Of a stretch of DNA of 57,079 nucleotides, positions 33,080 to 43,170 are shown in pieces. Origin of the DNA: an uncultured Pelagibacteraceae bacterium (GTDB taxonomy: Bacteria > Pseudomonadota > Alphaproteobacteria > Pelagibacterales > Pelagibacteraceae); contig CACDJC010000006.1 in assembly GCA_902552475.1 (NCBI GenBank), positions 1 through 57,079 on the forward strand, in the 5' to 3' direction. A model generated the notes under the pieces. That model worked only from the letters and a program-made list of their open reading frames with translations, had not been told where the DNA came from and did not search any database. Position 1 is the stretch's first letter; each line of letters begins with the position of its first letter. The translations under genes were made by a program, and so were the position numbers.

Positions 33080-33229
33080 TTATTTTGTCCTTTTTGAAAA
33101 CTTATTAATTAAAAATAGAGCTATTGCAGTTAAAAGGGCAAATACCTCTATTGCGTGTCCAGAGTCTCCTAGGATTAGTTGGACAAATGCAAAAATAATA
33201 CAGACTATAAACCATACTAAAATTAGCAT
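33080..33229 (-). CDS. 49-aa putative small membrane protein downstream of fabI
   Basis: MLILVWFIVCIIFAFVQLILGDSGHAIEVFALLTAIALFLINKFSKRTK*; two hydrophobic segments. Not in the ORF track. Confidence 0.6.
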   Translation of the reverse strand: MLILVWFIVCIIFAFVQLILGDSGHAIEVFALLTAIALFLINKFSKRTK

Positions 33230-33241
33230 AATTGCTGACTT

Positions 33242-34027
33242 TTATGTGATATTCTTAGGATCTGGCATCCCTACTTTATTATATCCAGCATCTACATAGT
33301 GAATTTCGCCAGTAACACCACCTGCCATATCGCTCAATAGATATAATGCTGAGTTTCCAACGTCTAAATTATCAACATTTCTCTTTAAAAATGAGTGATC
33401 TGCATTCCATTTATATAGGAATTTAGCGTCTCCTATTGCTGATGCCGCAAGGGTTTTAATAGGTCCAGCACTGATTGCATTCACCCTAATACCTTTAGCT
33501 CCCAAGTCTCTTGCTAGATATTTAACACTAGACTCTAATGCTGCTTTACATACGCCCATTACATTATAATTGGGGATAGCTTTATTAGCTTCATAACTTA
33601 AGGTAATCATACTTCCACCTTCTTTCATTACTTTAGATGCTTCTTTTGCAACTTCTGTAAACGAAAAACATGAAATTAACATACTTCTTAAAAAATTTTC
33701 TCTAGTTGTATTTAAATATTCTCCTGATAATTCTGATTTATCTGAAAATGCAATTGCATGTACAACAAAATCAATTTCACCCCAATTAGATTTAACATCC
33801 TCAAATAATTTTATAACATCTTCTTTTTTCTCAACATCACAACTAAAAGTAACATTTGAATTTAATTTTTTTGCCAAAGGGACCACTCTTTTTTTTAATG
33901 CATCTCCTAAATACGTAAATGCTAGCTCAGCTCCTGCTTCAGACAGTTTTTGTGCAATACCCCAGGCAATAGATCTTTCATTTGCAACACCCATTATTAA
34001 TCCTTTTTTACCTTTCATTAGACTCAT
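33242..34027 (-). CDS. fabI: Enoyl-ACP reductase (FabI)
   Basis: GLIMGVANERSIAWGIA, YNVMGVCKAALESSVKYLA. Confidence 0.95.
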   Translation of the reverse strand: MSLMKGKKGLIMGVANERSIAWGIAQKLSEAGAELAFTYLGDALKKRVVPLAKKLNSNVTFSCDVEKKEDVIKLFEDVKSNWGEIDFVVHAIAFSDKSELSGEYLNTTRENFLRSMLISCFSFTEVAKEASKVMKEGGSMITLSYEANKAIPNYNVMGVCKAALESSVKYLARDLGAKGIRVNAISAGPIKTLAASAIGDAKFLYKWNADHSFLKRNVDNLDVGNSALYLLSDMAGGVTGEIHYVDAGYNKVGMPDPKNIT

Positions 34028-34030
34028 TGA

Positions 34031-35242
34031 TTACACTTTCTCAAAAACTAATGTTGCGTTTGTTCCACCAAAACCAAAACTATTAGACATTATAGCATTA
34101 AGCTGAACATCTTTTTCTACTTGAGTTACTATAGGATAATTTTTAGCTTCGTCATCCATATCAGTGATATTTACAGAGGCAGATATAAAATTATTTTTCA
34201 TCATTATTAAGCTATAGATCGCTTCATGAACTGAAGTGGCTCCTAAGGAGTGTCCAGCTAAAGATTTAGTTGAACTAATCTTAGGTTTATAGTCTGGGAA
34301 AGCTTCTCCAACAGCTTTTAACTCAGTAATATCCCCAACAGGCGTTGAAGTTCCATGAGTATTTATGTAATCAATTTTATTTTTTGCTGTACTTAAAGCC
34401 ATATTCATACATCTGACCGCTCCTTCTCCTGACGGAGCTACCATGTCGTATCCATCAGATGTTGCTCCATAACCAGTTATTTCTGCGTATATTTTAGCAC
34501 CTCTTGCTTTAGCATGTTCATATTCTTCGAGGACTAAAACTCCACCACCGCCAGAAATTACAAATCCATCTCTCGTTTTATCATAAGGCCTTGATGCTTT
34601 CTCCGGAGTATCATTATATTTTGAAGATAAAGCAGTCATTGCATCAAACATTGCAGTCATTGCAAAATGAACTTCATCACTTCCCCCTGCAAAAATTATA
34701 TTTTGTTTTCCAAGTTGAATTAATTCCATTGCATTTCCAATACAGTGACCACTAGTTGCACATGCAGAACTAATTGTATAGTTTACTCCCTTTATTTTAA
34801 ATGGAACTGCAAGAGTAGCAGATGCCGTGCTTGCCATTGTTCTTGGAACTACAAAAGGTCCCATCTTTTTTGGATTTTTGTCTCTCGTTTTATCAGCGGC
34901 CAAAATAACATTTTCAATTGAAGGTCCTCCAGAACCCATTACCATTCCAGTAGAAGTATTACTTACATCTTTTTCTTCTAAACCAGAATCTTTCACAGCT
35001 TCGGCCATTGCTACATAATTGTAAGCAGACCCATTACCCATAAATCTAATAACTTTTCTATCAACATGATCTTCCAATTTTATATTTGGTAAGCCATGCA
35101 CATGACTTTTTAAATTATGCTCTTTGTATTCTTCAGAAAAAGTTATTCCTGATTTAGAATTAATTAGAGATTGATAAACTTCTTCTTGATTATTTCCTAA
35201 ACACGAAACTACACCAAGTCCTGTAATAACTACTCTTTTCAT
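34031..35242 (-). CDS. fabB: Beta-ketoacyl-ACP synthase I
   Basis: [36 protein letters not shown]. Confidence 0.95.
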   Translation of the reverse strand: MKRVVITGLGVVSCLGNNQEEVYQSLINSKSGITFSEEYKEHNLKSHVHGLPNIKLEDHVDRKVIRFMGNGSAYNYVAMAEAVKDSGLEEKDVSNTSTGMVMGSGGPSIENVILAADKTRDKNPKKMGPFVVPRTMASTASATLAVPFKIKGVNYTISSACATSGHCIGNAMELIQLGKQNIIFAGGSDEVHFAMTAMFDAMTALSSKYNDTPEKASRPYDKTRDGFVISGGGGVLVLEEYEHAKARGAKIYAEITGYGATSDGYDMVAPSGEGAVRCMNMALSTAKNKIDYINTHGTSTPVGDITELKAVGEAFPDYKPKISSTKSLAGHSLGATSVHEAIYSLIMMKNNFISASVNITDMDDEAKNYPIVTQVEKDVQLNAIMSNSFGFGGTNATLVFEKV

Positions 35243-35742
35243 TATTTAAATAATCCCACTTTTAAATTTTCAGCACTATATATTTTTTTCCCATCAGCTA
35301 GCAAAATACCATTTGCTAAACCAACTGTAGTACCTTCCTTAATAAGTATCCTTTTCATATCAATTTCATAAGTAGCCATTTTGACATTTTTAAGAACTTC
35401 ACCAGTAAATTTTACACTATTTACACCTAACGCTCGACCTCTTCCTGGGTTTCCAAGCCAACCTAAATAAAAACCTACTAACTGCCACATAGCATCTAGT
35501 CCTAGGCACCCCGGCATAACTGGATCTTCTTTAAAATGACAATTAAAAAACCAAAGTTCATCTTTAATGTCTAATTCTGCTTTAATATAGCCCTTTTTAA
35601 AAAATCCCTTATTATCGTTGATTTCTGTAATTCTATCGAACATTAACATAGGAGGCAAAGGCAATTTAGCGTTTCCAGGGCCAAAAAGACCTCCATTTGC
35701 ACAATTTATAAGCTCATCATAACTAAAGGACTTTTTTTTCAT
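35242..35742 (-). CDS. fabA: 3-hydroxydecanoyl-ACP dehydratase
   Basis: [42 protein letters not shown]. Confidence 0.96.
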   Translation of the reverse strand: MKKKSFSYDELINCANGGLFGPGNAKLPLPPMLMFDRITEINDNKGFFKKGYIKAELDIKDELWFFNCHFKEDPVMPGCLGLDAMWQLVGFYLGWLGNPGRGRALGVNSVKFTGEVLKNVKMATYEIDMKRILIKEGTTVGLANGILLADGKKIYSAENLKVGLFK

Positions 35743-35818
35743 ATAAATGTAATCTTATTACTTGATTTAGTAACATTATAATATAGAAATTCTTCAAAAT
35801 AATTGCAATTGAGAACTA

Positions 35819-36235
35819 ATGAATAAATCTCAAAAATACTTTGATAAATTAAGGTTTTCTGGTTTAAGGCCAACCAAACAAAGAATAAAAATCTGTGAGG
35901 TTTTGTTTGGTTCAAGTCAAACATTTCATTTTACTATAAGAGAACTGTCTAAAATGATTGAAAATCAAGCAAATATTAAGATTTCTCTTGCTACCGTCTA
36001 CAATACAATTCATGCGTTCAAAAACAAAGGCTATCTTAAAGAAATATCAATAAATTCTTCACATAGTTACTTTGATACTAACACTTCGCACCACCACCAT
36101 TTCTTTGACTTAAGTGAAAAAAAATTAATAGATTTAGAAGACAATGATGTGGAGCCAATTGAAATAAAAAAAACTATTCCTGGTAAAAAAATTAAGTCAG
36201 TTGAAGTTCTTGTTAAAATTGATAATGAGAACTAG
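35819..36235 (+). CDS. irr: Fur-family iron response regulator (Irr)
   Basis: LRPTKQRIKICEVLF, SLATVYNTIHAFKNKGYLKEI, HHHHFFD; divergent from fabA as in other alphaproteobacteria. Confidence 0.85.
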   Translation: MNKSQKYFDKLRFSGLRPTKQRIKICEVLFGSSQTFHFTIRELSKMIENQANIKISLATVYNTIHAFKNKGYLKEISINSSHSYFDTNTSHHHHFFDLSEKKLIDLEDNDVEPIEIKKTIPGKKIKSVEVLVKIDNEN

Positions 36236-36296
36236 TATCAATAATAAGTTAATAATATCAATACTTTAAATTATAATCTAAAATAATTCTAAACTA

Positions 36297-36324
36297 TTGA
36301 CATCTTTTTTAGAATTATTATAAA
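36297..36324 (+). promoter_or_regulatory. Sigma70-like promoter of the peroxiredoxin gene, with inverted repeat AATTCTAAA-N14-TTTAGAATT (36285-36316)
   Basis: TTGACA (36297-36302), N16, TATAAA (36319-36324), 8 nt before the ATG. Confidence 0.6.
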
Positions 36325-36332
36325 GTAATTTC

Positions 36333-36860
36333 ATGAAAATCCCTGAAGTTACATTTAAAACTAGAATAGGTGACAATGAAGCCTTAGGCGGCGCTTGTTC
36401 CATTGGTGGTGAGTGGAAAAATGTTTCCACCAGTGACTTATTTAAAGGGAAAAAGATAGTACTATTTTCATTGCCTGGCGCGTTTACCCCCACTTGTTCT
36501 TCCCAACAATTGCCAGGCTATGAAACTAGATATGAGGATTTAAAAAAATTCGTAGATGAAATTTATTGTTTATCAGTAAATGATGCATTTGTAATGAATG
36601 CATGGTTTAGAGATCAAAATATATCAAAAGTTAAACCAATTGGAGATGGCGAAGGTAAATTTACAGAAGGCATGGGTATGCTCGTAAAAAAACCAAAACA
36701 AGGATTTGGAAAAAGATCATGGAGATATTCTGCGCTAATAGACAATTGTGAAGTTATAAAAAAATTTGTAGAGGATGGAAAAAATGATGAAAGTAATGAT
36801 GAAGACCCTTTTAAAGTAAGTGACGTTGATACAATGTTAAATTATTTAAAGAAGAATTAA
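36333..36860 (+). CDS. Peroxiredoxin (Prx5-like)
   Basis: VLFSLPGAFTPTCSSQQLPGYE, FVMNAWFRDQ. Confidence 0.93.
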   Translation: MKIPEVTFKTRIGDNEALGGACSIGGEWKNVSTSDLFKGKKIVLFSLPGAFTPTCSSQQLPGYETRYEDLKKFVDEIYCLSVNDAFVMNAWFRDQNISKVKPIGDGEGKFTEGMGMLVKKPKQGFGKRSWRYSALIDNCEVIKKFVEDGKNDESNDEDPFKVSDVDTMLNYLKKN

Positions 36861-37306
36861 ATACCCCATATATTATTTTTTTCAATCCAGCCCGAATAAT
36901 TATCAGTCCTAACATTACACCAATCTTTTTCACATTTTTTAATTATTAGAAGTCTTCCTTTATCTAATTTTGCCAAAGGTTTTGAAAATTTTGTAGGTCT
37001 TTTGAATAGAATTTTAGAAGAGGTAGTAATTAAAGATTTAGATTTTTTTAATTGCGATCTATGTATCCATCCACTATTTTTTTTATGATCAATAATTTTT
37101 CTAAAATTATCTTTTCTATCAATTACTTCTAAAGGTAAATTAATTTTTCTATAAATATATTTAATAGGATAATCAAGGCTTGGTCCATATCTCACATTAA
37201 CTTTATTATTCTTTAGCATTAAAAAAGCCTTGTCATCAGCTGCATTTGAAACATTACAAAAAATAATTAAAAAATAAAAAAAAATAATTTTTTTTAACAT
37301 ATGCAT
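36857..37306 (-). CDS. Secreted bacterial SH3-domain protein
   Basis: Signal peptide, NVRYGPSLDYPIKYIYRK, SGWIHRSQLKK. Confidence 0.8.
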   Translation of the reverse strand: MHMLKKIIFFYFLIIFCNVSNAADDKAFLMLKNNKVNVRYGPSLDYPIKYIYRKINLPLEVIDRKDNFRKIIDHKKNSGWIHRSQLKKSKSLITTSSKILFKRPTKFSKPLAKLDKGRLLIIKKCEKDWCNVRTDNYSGWIEKNNIWGI

Positions 37307-38043
37307 TTTTTTCTTTTTTTATAAAAAACCTTTCTGAAATTTAAGTTTAAAAAATCTAGGATTAAAATATTTGACTTTAAATTATTACGAATATTTAAAA
37401 TCGTTTTCAAAACTTCATTTGCTTGAATAGCACCTACAATATTTGAAGTAGAACCAACTATTCCTTCAGTTTCACAATTTAAGATTTCATCAGAAGGTTC
37501 AGATTGATAAAAACATTTTAGACATGGACTGTTTTTTTCATTAAAGTTAAAAGAAAAAATGTGACCATCAAATTTACTAATTGCTCCAACAATTAATTTT
37601 TTTTTATATTTTACTGAAATTTTATTTAGTAGAAATTTTGTCTTAAAATTATCACTTCCATCGATAATAATTTCATATTTGTTTATTATTTTTTTTAAAA
37701 TTGTTTCGTCAGCTTTTTGATTATATATATTAATCTTTACTTCTTTATTTATTAAATTTAACTTTTTTTTTGCTATTTTTACTTTAAACTTACCAACATC
37801 ATACGTTGAAAACAAAGTTTGTCGATGAATATTTGATAAGTTTATTTTATCATAATCAATAATACCAATCTCACCTACCCCAGCTCTTGTTAATAAATCT
37901 GCAATTGGACAACCTAGTCCCCCAATACCTACAATTAAAATCTTTGAATTTTTTATTTTTTTTTGACCAACAATACCGATATCTTTTAAAATTATTTGTC
38001 TTGAATATCTTATTAATGAATTTTTGTTTAAGATTTTATTCAT
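37294..38043 (-). CDS. moeB: MoeB/ThiF-family adenylyltransferase
   Basis: RYSRQIILKDIGIVGQKKI, GIGGLGCPIADLLTRAGVG, CLKC. Confidence 0.88.
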   Translation of the reverse strand: MNKILNKNSLIRYSRQIILKDIGIVGQKKIKNSKILIVGIGGLGCPIADLLTRAGVGEIGIIDYDKINLSNIHRQTLFSTYDVGKFKVKIAKKKLNLINKEVKINIYNQKADETILKKIINKYEIIIDGSDNFKTKFLLNKISVKYKKKLIVGAISKFDGHIFSFNFNEKNSPCLKCFYQSEPSDEILNCETEGIVGSTSNIVGAIQANEVLKTILNIRNNLKSNILILDFLNLNFRKVFYKKRKKCIC

Positions 38044-38477
38044 TTACCAGTAGATCCAAATCCTCCTGAACCTCTTATAGTTTTTGGTAAATCATCAACT
38101 TCATCAAATTCAATTTTCAAAATAGGCATTAAAACCATCTGAGCAATTCTATCATCATTGTTTACTATAAATTCTTCTTTACCATGATTAAACAATATGA
38201 TTTTAATTTCACCTCTATAGTCACTATCAATAGTACCAGGTGTATTTAAGACACTAATGTTAGATTTAGCTGCTAATCCAGATCTAGGTCTTATTTGAAT
38301 TTCAGTATCTTGAGGTATAGCAACAGAAATACCTGTTGGAATTAATTCTGACTGTTGTGGTTTAATTATAATAGGTTTTTTAATTAATGCCATTAAATCT
38401 AAACCTGAGGATCCATCAGTTTTATACTTAGGAACTTTAGCTTTTGGATCAAGTCTTTTAAATAAAACTTTTACCAT
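38040..38477 (-). CDS. dut: dUTP diphosphatase
   Basis: GSSGLDLMA, RPRSGLAAK, GTIDSDYRGEI, RGSGGFGSTGK. Confidence 0.96.
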   Translation of the reverse strand: MVKVLFKRLDPKAKVPKYKTDGSSGLDLMALIKKPIIIKPQQSELIPTGISVAIPQDTEIQIRPRSGLAAKSNISVLNTPGTIDSDYRGEIKIILFNHGKEEFIVNNDDRIAQMVLMPILKIEFDEVDDLPKTIRGSGGFGSTGK

Positions 38478-38481
38478 TTAA

Positions 38482-39213
38482 CTAATTTAATTTAGTAATT
38501 ACTCTTTTTACAATTTCTGAAGCAATTAATGATTTATTCATTTTATTTAATTTTTCATTTGAATTATCTTTATAGAAAATTGAAACTTCATTATCATCAG
38601 AGTCAAAACCTATTTCTTTATTAGAAACATCATTTGCAATTATCCAATCACAATTTTTTTCTTCTAGTTTTTTTAAAGAATTCTCATATAAATTATTAGT
38701 TTCAGCAGCAAATCCAATAGTTAATTTAGGTCTTAACTCATTGTGCTTTGAAACATGAGATATAATGTCAATATTTTTTTCTAAAATAAGATTTAAATTT
38801 TCTACTTTCTTTATTTTTTCATCATTAAAATTTTTAATTTTATAATCAGCTACAGCTGCAGAAAAAACTGCAACATCGACTGGTAAATTATTAAGTGTTT
38901 CTTTGAACATTTCTTCTGCAGTTTTAACAGAAATAAACTTAACTCCATTTATAGGACTTAAATTAGTTTCACCAGATATTAATGTTGTTTCAAATCCATT
39001 ATCTCTAAACGATCTTGCAATTGCATATCCTTGTTTCCCGCTAGATTTATTTGTTATAAATCTTACCGGATCAATGTATTCTCTTGTTGGGCCTGCTGTT
39101 ACCAAAGCTTTCAATTTATTGTTCTTAGATTTGTTATTAAAGTAAGACAGTATTTCTTTAATAATTTCATTAGGTTCAGTCATTTTTCCTTCGCCATACT
39201 CTCCGCAGGCCAT
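38482..39213 (-). CDS. coaBC: CoaBC C-terminal part (phosphopantothenate-cysteine ligase), downstream half of a split gene
   Basis: MACGEYGEGKMTEP, VTAGPTREYIDPVRFITNKSSGKQGYAIA. Confidence 0.88.
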   Translation of the reverse strand: MACGEYGEGKMTEPNEIIKEILSYFNNKSKNNKLKALVTAGPTREYIDPVRFITNKSSGKQGYAIARSFRDNGFETTLISGETNLSPINGVKFISVKTAEEMFKETLNNLPVDVAVFSAAVADYKIKNFNDEKIKKVENLNLILEKNIDIISHVSKHNELRPKLTIGFAAETNNLYENSLKKLEEKNCDWIIANDVSNKEIGFDSDDNEVSIFYKDNSNEKLNKMNKSLIASEIVKRVITKLN

Positions 39214-39238
39214 TTCTCCAATATCGGGACCAATAATT

Positions 39239-39682
39239 TTATAACCATAATTTTTTTAATTTATTTAAATTTTCTTTAGTTGAAGGATGTTCCCACATTC
39301 TTACATTCATCGCTGGGGCTAAATATATATCTTTATTTGATGCTAACATTACAGTCGAAGCAAGATCATCTGACGTGCCAGAACTTAATTTTGAAATTGT
39401 ATTTGCAGTTGCAGGACATACAATAATTAAGTCAGCCCATCTTGATAAAGAAATATGATCCATTTCAGACTCATTTTCTATACTAAAAATATCTTCATAA
39501 ACTTTTTCTTTAGAAAGTGAAGTTATGGATAAAGGTGTAACAAAATTTTTAGCACTTTTTGTTAAAATAGTTTTTACTTTAAAATTTATTTTTTTTAAAC
39601 CTCTAATGATTTCTAAACTTTTATAAGCAGCAATTCCTCCACATATAATTAAAAGAACTTTTTTATCTGTCAAATTTTCCAT
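39239..39682 (-). CDS. coaBC: CoaBC N-terminal part (phosphopantothenoylcysteine decarboxylase), ending early at an A7 run
   Basis: VLLIICGGIAAYKSLEIIR, CPATANTISKLSSGTSDDLAS, APAMNVRMWEHP. Confidence 0.88.
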   Translation of the reverse strand: MENLTDKKVLLIICGGIAAYKSLEIIRGLKKINFKVKTILTKSAKNFVTPLSITSLSKEKVYEDIFSIENESEMDHISLSRWADLIIVCPATANTISKLSSGTSDDLASTVMLASNKDIYLAPAMNVRMWEHPSTKENLNKLKKLWL

Positions 39683-39690
39683 CGTACGAA

Positions 39691-41259
39691 TTAAAATACC
39701 AACACACCTAAAATTACAAGTAATAATAATCCAATAATAGATTGATTTCTAAATGTTTTCATTTCCAATTTTTTAATATTTAATTCGCTGTAAGAGTTTG
39801 AGTCATGAGGTATTTGACCACTTGATAGATAGTTAAGAGCTTGATTGGCTTTATCCACTATTTCAGGTAAATTAGGCATTCGTTTTATAGCTTCTGCTGT
39901 ATCTCCAAGAGTTTCGTTTAAAGAATTAATAGGATCTTTTGTTTCTTTTAGCCACTTCTCCAAAACAGGTTTTGAAGTTTCCCAAATATTAGTTTCAGGA
40001 TTTAGTCTTCTTGCAACTCCTTCAACTACAACCATAGTTTTTTGGAGCATAAGTAATTGTGGTTGAGTTTGCATATTAAATTTTTCTGTAACATCAAACA
40101 ATTGTTTAAGTAATTTTCCACCAGAAATATCTTTTACTGAATGCCCAAAAATTGGTTCCCCTATAGATCTTAGAGCTTGAGAGAGGTCACTAACCGGTAT
40201 ATTCTTTGGCACTAATCCTGCTGCCAAATGAACTTCAGCAACTTTTTTATAATCCCTCTGTATAAATCCATATAATATTTCAGCTAAGAATCTTTGGCTT
40301 AATTTATCTAATCTACCCATTATACCAAAATCAATAGGAACAATTTGCCCTTCATTATCTATAAAAATATTTCCTTGATGCATGTCTGCATGAAAAAAAC
40401 CATCTCTAACCGCATGTCTTAAAAAATGTTGAATTATATCTGAAGCTATTTTTTTTATATCTATTGATTTTTCTTCTAATTTTTCTTTTTCTCTGATTGA
40501 AATTCCTTCAATCCAATCAAGAGTCATGACATTTTCGCTTGTAAAATTCCAATAAATTTTAGGAACTTTAAAACCTGCATCATTTTTAGTATTTTCAGCA
40601 TATTCATTTGCTGCAGCTGCTTCAAATCTTAGATCCATTTCTAAATTTGTTATTTCTTTTAATAAAAAAACTACTTCTATTAATTTTAATCTTTTAGTTT
40701 TTTTTACAAATGACTCTACAAAAAAAGCAAAAAGCATAAGAGCATCTATCTCTTCATTAAATATTTTTTTTATATCTGGTCTTAGTATTTTAATTGCCAC
40801 ATCCTTAATTGTGCCATTATCATTTATTTGGGCTTTATGTACTTGTGCGATTGATGCTGCAGCAATAGGATCACTTAAATTAATTATTGAATTAAAATTT
40901 TCATTTCCTAGATCTTTTTTTATCATTTCTTTAGCTTTAGATAATTCAAATGGAGGAAGTTTATCTTGTAGAGTTTCTAAATGTTTTGATAACTTTTCTC
41001 CAATAATGTCTGGTCTAGTTGCTAAAAATTGACCAAGTTTTATAAAAGTTGTTCCCATTGATTGTAAGGATTTTGATAGTCTTATTCCTTCATTTTCATT
41101 TTTGCTTATCACTTCTTTTCTTACTAAGGAAAATCCTAAAATTTTAAAAACTATTTTTATTGATAGTGGTGGATTAATAAATTTTGAAACTATAACTAAT
41201 GCATCTGATTTTGCTAGTTTTCTTCCTAATTTAAATAAAGTAATTATTTTTTTTATCAT
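39691..41259 (-). CDS. ubiB: Ubiquinone biosynthesis kinase-like UbiB
   Basis: LGQFLATRPDIIG, AAASIAQVHKA, FFHADMHQGNIFID; start set at the TAATG overlap with the ubiE stop. Confidence 0.94.
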   Translation of the reverse strand: MIKKIITLFKLGRKLAKSDALVIVSKFINPPLSIKIVFKILGFSLVRKEVISKNENEGIRLSKSLQSMGTTFIKLGQFLATRPDIIGEKLSKHLETLQDKLPPFELSKAKEMIKKDLGNENFNSIINLSDPIAAASIAQVHKAQINDNGTIKDVAIKILRPDIKKIFNEEIDALMLFAFFVESFVKKTKRLKLIEVVFLLKEITNLEMDLRFEAAAANEYAENTKNDAGFKVPKIYWNFTSENVMTLDWIEGISIREKEKLEEKSIDIKKIASDIIQHFLRHAVRDGFFHADMHQGNIFIDNEGQIVPIDFGIMGRLDKLSQRFLAEILYGFIQRDYKKVAEVHLAAGLVPKNIPVSDLSQALRSIGEPIFGHSVKDISGGKLLKQLFDVTEKFNMQTQPQLLMLQKTMVVVEGVARRLNPETNIWETSKPVLEKWLKETKDPINSLNETLGDTAEAIKRMPNLPEIVDKANQALNYLSSGQIPHDSNSYSELNIKKLEMKTFRNQSIIGLLLLVILGVLVF

Positions 41260-41963
41260 TAAATCTTCCATCCCGAATGAATAGCAACTATTCCTCCCGA
41301 TAAATTTCTATAACTTGCATTTTCAAATTTATTTTGTTTCATTAAATGAATAATTTCATCTTGATGAGCAAATTCATCAATACTTTTAGTTAAGTATTCA
41401 TATGGTTCTCTTTCACCTATTACTAATTTTCCAATGTGAGGTATTATTTTAGAATAATATTTATAAATTAACTCTAAGTTTGAATTTTGAATTTTAGAAA
41501 ACTCTAAACAGAGATATCTGCCACCAGGCTTTAATACTCTATAAGCTTCAGATATTGACTCGTTTAAATTTTTTGTATTTCTAAGTCCAAAGCTTATTGT
41601 GTAGTAGTCAAATGAACTTTCTTTAAATGGAAGTTTTTCTGCAGAACCAACACTCCAATTAATATTTTTATATTTTTTAAGTTTTGCTTTTCCTTGTTTA
41701 ATCATCCCTTTATTAGGATCTAAACAATATATATTTTCATCATTATTTGTATAATCTAAAAATAATTTTGCTATATCTCCCGTTCCACATGCCACATCAA
41801 TCAGTTTTTTACCATTAGAAGGATTCATCCAATTCATAAGATTTTTTTTCCAAATTCTATGAATGCCAAAAGACATAAAATCATTCATAAGGTCATATCT
41901 GCCATAAACCTTATTGAATACATTTTCAACTAGTCCTTTTTTATTTTGAAGATATTGTTGCAT
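41259..41963 (-). CDS. ubiE: Demethylmenaquinone/ubiquinone methyltransferase
   Basis: YDLMNDFMSFGIHRIWKK, DVACGTGDIA, SFGLRN. Confidence 0.95.
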   Translation of the reverse strand: MQQYLQNKKGLVENVFNKVYGRYDLMNDFMSFGIHRIWKKNLMNWMNPSNGKKLIDVACGTGDIAKLFLDYTNNDENIYCLDPNKGMIKQGKAKLKKYKNINWSVGSAEKLPFKESSFDYYTISFGLRNTKNLNESISEAYRVLKPGGRYLCLEFSKIQNSNLELIYKYYSKIIPHIGKLVIGEREPYEYLTKSIDEFAHQDEIIHLMKQNKFENASYRNLSGGIVAIHSGWKI

Positions 41964-41995
41964 AAAAAAATAAATAAAGATTAATATAGTATTAA

Positions 41996-42859
41996 ATGCC
42001 AGAATTGCCAGAAGTAGAAATTGTAAAACAATCTTTGAATAAGAAGATTAGAGGAAAAACTATTAAAAAAGTATCAGTAAAAAATAGAAATTTAAGGTTT
42101 AAACTTGCAAGCAATTTTGAAAAAAAAATAATAAATAAAAAAATAGATCGAATTAATAGATTTTCGAAATATATAATTTTAAAATTTGACGATAATTCTG
42201 GGTTTGTTATTCATCTTGGAATGTCTGGAACTATTCATTTGATAGGTAAAGTTAAAAAAAATACCATTACTAATTCAAGTTTTTATCACTCTCCCAATCT
42301 ACCTAAAAAACATAATCATATAGAAATAAACTTTGAAAAAATAAAATTAATTTACAATGATCCCAGAAGGTTTGGTTACTTATTAATTTTTAAAAATGAA
42401 GAAGAATTAAAAAAAAAATTTACTAACTTTGGACCTGAGCCTTTTTCAAAAAATTTTACTTCAATATACATTTATAACTATTTTAGAAATAAGAAAAAAA
42501 ATATTAAAAGTTTCTTGCTAGATCAAAAATTTGTCTCTGGAATTGGAAATATTTATGCAAGTGAAATCTTATTTTTTTGTAGAATAAATCCATCAAAAAA
42601 AGCAAAAAATTTGTCATTAAATGATTGTAAAAAAATTTTTTATTTTTCTAAATTAGTATTAAAAAAAGCTATCAAACAAGGAGGATCTAGCATAAGAGAT
42701 TTTAAAAATACGACTGGAAACCAAGGTAAATTTCAAAAAAATTTTAAAGTTTATCAAAGGGAAAATTTAAATTGCTTAAAGGGTGGATGCAAGGGAGTTA
42801 TAAAAAAAAAGTTTATTTCAAATAGATCTAGTTTTTTTTGTAATATTTGTCAAAAATAA
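41996..42859 (+). CDS. mutM: Formamidopyrimidine-DNA glycosylase
   Basis: MPELPEVEIV, HLGMSG, GIGNIYASEIL, C-terminal zinc finger. Confidence 0.95.
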   Translation: MPELPEVEIVKQSLNKKIRGKTIKKVSVKNRNLRFKLASNFEKKIINKKIDRINRFSKYIILKFDDNSGFVIHLGMSGTIHLIGKVKKNTITNSSFYHSPNLPKKHNHIEINFEKIKLIYNDPRRFGYLLIFKNEEELKKKFTNFGPEPFSKNFTSIYIYNYFRNKKKNIKSFLLDQKFVSGIGNIYASEILFFCRINPSKKAKNLSLNDCKKIFYFSKLVLKKAIKQGGSSIRDFKNTTGNQGKFQKNFKVYQRENLNCLKGGCKGVIKKKFISNRSSFFCNICQK

Positions 42860-42909
42860 ATAATTATTCTATTGACCCTAATAAATTCTCAATATATACA
42901 ATCGCGCTT

Positions 42910-43170
42910 ATGGCAAATACAAAATCTGCAATCAAACGTACAAGAAAAATTTCTAGACAAACTAAAGTTAATAAATCTAGAAAAAGTAAATTCAAATCTG
43001 CTTTAAAAAAAATGAACGTATTAATTGAAAAAAAGGATAAAAAAGAGGCTTTAGCTTTTTTACCAAAATTAAATTCAGATTTAATGAGAGTTGCAAAAAC
43101 AGGAATTATAAAGAGACAAAATGTGTCAAGGAATGTTTCTAGAATTACAAAAAAAATAAATTCACTTTAA
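42910..43170 (+). CDS. rpsT: 30S ribosomal protein S20
   Basis: MANTKSAIKRTRKISRQTKVNKSRKSKFK; start refined. Confidence 0.95.
   Translation: MANTKSAIKRTRKISRQTKVNKSRKSKFKSALKKMNVLIEKKDKKEALAFLPKLNSDLMRVAKTGIIKRQNVSRNVSRITKKINSL

Noticed and set aside
42847-42909. N-terminal extension of rpsT in the track (MSKINNYSIDPNKFSIYTIAL)
   Set aside because: It overlaps the mutM end; S20 starts canonically at MANTKSA
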